From contig NZ_JPOS01000002.1 in NCBI RefSeq assembly GCF_000759025.1, positions 108,436-172,435 on the forward strand: 64,000 nt of DNA, written 5' to 3'. The translations under genes were made by a program, and so were the position numbers. Below the pieces are notes generated by a model. The model did no database searches. It saw only the letters and a program-made list of their open reading frames with translations, and was not told the DNA's origin. The first letter of the stretch is position 1; every line of letters starts with the position of its first letter. Origin of the DNA: Phaeodactylibacter xiamenensis. GTDB lineage: Bacteria; Bacteroidota; Bacteroidia; Chitinophagales; Saprospiraceae. Below, piece by piece: positions 62,826 through 64,000 of the stretch.

Positions 62826-63121
62826 TCAAACGAATCGTCAAACTGACTTTCCAGCCTGAAAAGACAGCAGATTTTCAAGGTATTTTTGAATCCAGCAAAG
62901 CGCTGATCCGGGGCTTCCCCGGCTGCCATCACCTGGAGCTTTGGCGCGACAGGAATCAGCCGGAAGTTTTCTTTACTTACAGCTACTGGGAGGACGAGGC
63001 TGCTTTGGAGCAGTACCGGCATTCGGAGTTGTTCAAGCGGACCTGGGCGAAAACAAAAGTCCTGTTTGGCGGCAAGCCAGAAGCATGGAGTGTGGAAGTG
63101 GCTTCACAGATGGAGCAATAA
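62822..63121 (+). CDS. Antibiotic biosynthesis monooxygenase (ABM) domain protein
   Basis: A 99-aa protein with a ferredoxin-like ABM fold: MIKRIVKLTFQPEKTADFQG, IFESSKALIRGFPGCHHLEL and FFTYSYWEDEAALEQYRHSE. Small ABM proteins are monooxygenases or ligand-binding proteins; no cofactor is needed for several. It shares a 4-bp overlap with the SAM-hydrolase-like gene. Confidence 0.85.
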   Translation: MIKRIVKLTFQPEKTADFQGIFESSKALIRGFPGCHHLELWRDRNQPEVFFTYSYWEDEAALEQYRHSELFKRTWAKTKVLFGGKPEAWSVEVASQMEQ

Positions 63122-63292
63122 AGCCCCCACAGCGGGTTGAGCGCTACCGGCAATTCACCTGTTAAGGAATAAATGCGATAGTTGCTGCAGGGGCGGCGTC
63201 TTCTGGGTAGTGAAAAGGGGAACCGGTAAGGCTCCCCTTCTTGTCAATTGGGGTTTACATTGATTTCACAGCTTTACAAAACAGGTAACTAT

Positions 63293-64000
63293 TTAGGTGT
63301 GGGTTCCTGCGGCAGCGTAGCTGCGAAGGAACGACTCGCCCCGCCAAGCGTTGAGCAACTCTTCATAGGCAGACAAGCCGTGCTTTTTTGCCGTGCTGCA
63401 AAAGCTTTTGATCCTTGCATAGTGCCGCGCACCCTGTAGGGTACGGAAGCAGCCACTGACTTTTAGCTTCGTTTTTAACGGGCGGATATCACGTTCGGCC
63501 AGGTTATTAGTGAAGGGCACTTCGTGCTCCCGCGTGAACCTCAGTACTTCTTCTTCGTATCGTTCCAGCCTTTCGAGCAGGTTCCTCCCTTTTGTTTTCT
63601 TCGCCCGGCCTTTTGGGCGGAGTTCGGGCGGCGGCTCTTCACGGCTGGCTTCTTTTAAGATTTGCCGGTAGCGGGACAGGACCGTTTTATATTTTTTAGC
63701 CGGCAGCACTGAGCTCCCGCCACTGCTAAATTCGTAAGCGTACATTAACAAACTGTGCATCTTGTCAGCCCACTGGCGCTCATGGTTTTCAGCTAGGCCT
63801 CTAAGCTCGCGCAGCAAGTGCGCCCCACAAAGCGCATGGCGGGCGTTTTCCAAGCCAAAATAGCTTGCCCAGCAGTCGTGCACCAGTGTGCCTGTATAGT
63901 TTTGAGCTATGCTTTCGTCGCTGTGCAGCGCCTGTGCGCCTCTTTTCTCATGCACAAACAGATAAGTAAACAGGCCACAGACAAAATTATGTGCCCAGTG
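63293..64000 (-). mobile_element. IS66-family transposase, C-terminal part (5' end outside window)
   Basis: The frame is open to the right edge of the window, so at least 235 aa are encoded and the start lies outside. The visible part has YTGTLVHDCWASYFGLENAR (second catalytic Asp), HALCGAHLLRELRGLAENHE, and the C-terminal VPFTNNLAERDIRPLKTKLK (catalytic Glu) followed by FRTLQGARHYARIKSFCSTA. These are the DDE blocks of IS66 transposases. No stop or frameshift is seen. The element's end repeats are not identified. Confidence 0.92.

Overview
The window is a chromosomal piece of a Bacteroidota genome, most likely from the Saprospiria (Lewinella-like). The lineage is inferred from several things. 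There are large secreted PKD-repeat proteins ending in type IX secretion (T9SS) sorting domains. Promoters match the Bacteroidota form (TTTG, about 20 nt, then TAnnTTTG). The gene order is tRNA-Arg / rpmB / rpmG / DUF4295 / ftsY. There are Bacteroidota-type small proteins, and base composition is moderate (about 50% GC by eye). No rRNA or species-specific marker is present, so the assignment stops at that level.

Layout, left to right. 1-3.6 kb: 3' end of a fatty-acid desaturase, ftsY, three small ribosomal or associated genes, tRNA-Arg(ACG) and a Sua5/YciO-type gene. 3.8-8.4 kb: two tandem paralogous ~750-aa secreted PKD proteins with T9SS type B tails. 8.5-9.45 kb: an unusual array of seven ~120-139-bp imperfect palindromes. 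9.5-20.6 kb: a class-V-aminotransferase-fold enzyme, Rieske/FAD oxidoreductase, sugar epimerase, UDG-family protein, DUF2007, MsrB/MsrA, CorA, a tandem rhodanese protein, SulP transporter and two secreted proteins. 20.6-30.7 kb: galE, cysQ, O-antigen-ligase-like protein, methylmalonyl-CoA epimerase, GlpX, a HAD phosphatase, DNA polymerase IV followed by a palindromic element, a T9SS type A PKD protein, YhhN and a small secreted protein. 30.7-34.7 kb: beta-oxidation genes fadA and fadN-like, with a small antitoxin-like gene between them. 34.9-37.5 kb: an ExbB-ExbD-ExbD-TonB energy-transduction operon ending in a perfect 26-bp hairpin. 37.6-39.3 kb: a candidate structured RNA and folC.

39.3-49.5 kb is rich in envelope and stress functions: YihY, a small membrane protein, a holin-X-like protein, a YtxH protein, an XRE regulator, an ECF sigma factor, a lipoprotein, an AI-2E-type permease, Dps, and an 871-aa PAS/sigma-54 activator whose loop reads GAFTNA instead of GAFTGA. 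49.8-57.1 kb: GH3-family protein, baeRF family 7 protein, DUF4197, folB with an acidic insertion, a glutaryl-CoA-dehydrogenase-like enzyme and an OmpA-family protein. 57.1-59.23 kb: a complete group II intron with an endonuclease-less RT, placed immediately behind the aroA terminator. 59.26-64 kb: aroA, a 58-aa protein, PhoH, a SAM hydrolase/DUF62 protein, an ABM-domain protein, and a partial IS66 transposase at the right edge.

The most unusual items are the palindromic repeat array (8.5-9.45 kb), the candidate ~200-nt structured RNA upstream of folC (about 37.82-38.01 kb), the palindromic element whose terminal repeat supplies the dinB stop codon (27.53-27.70 kb), and the group II intron inserted at a terminator. 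No complete defence island, CRISPR array or secondary-metabolite cluster was seen.
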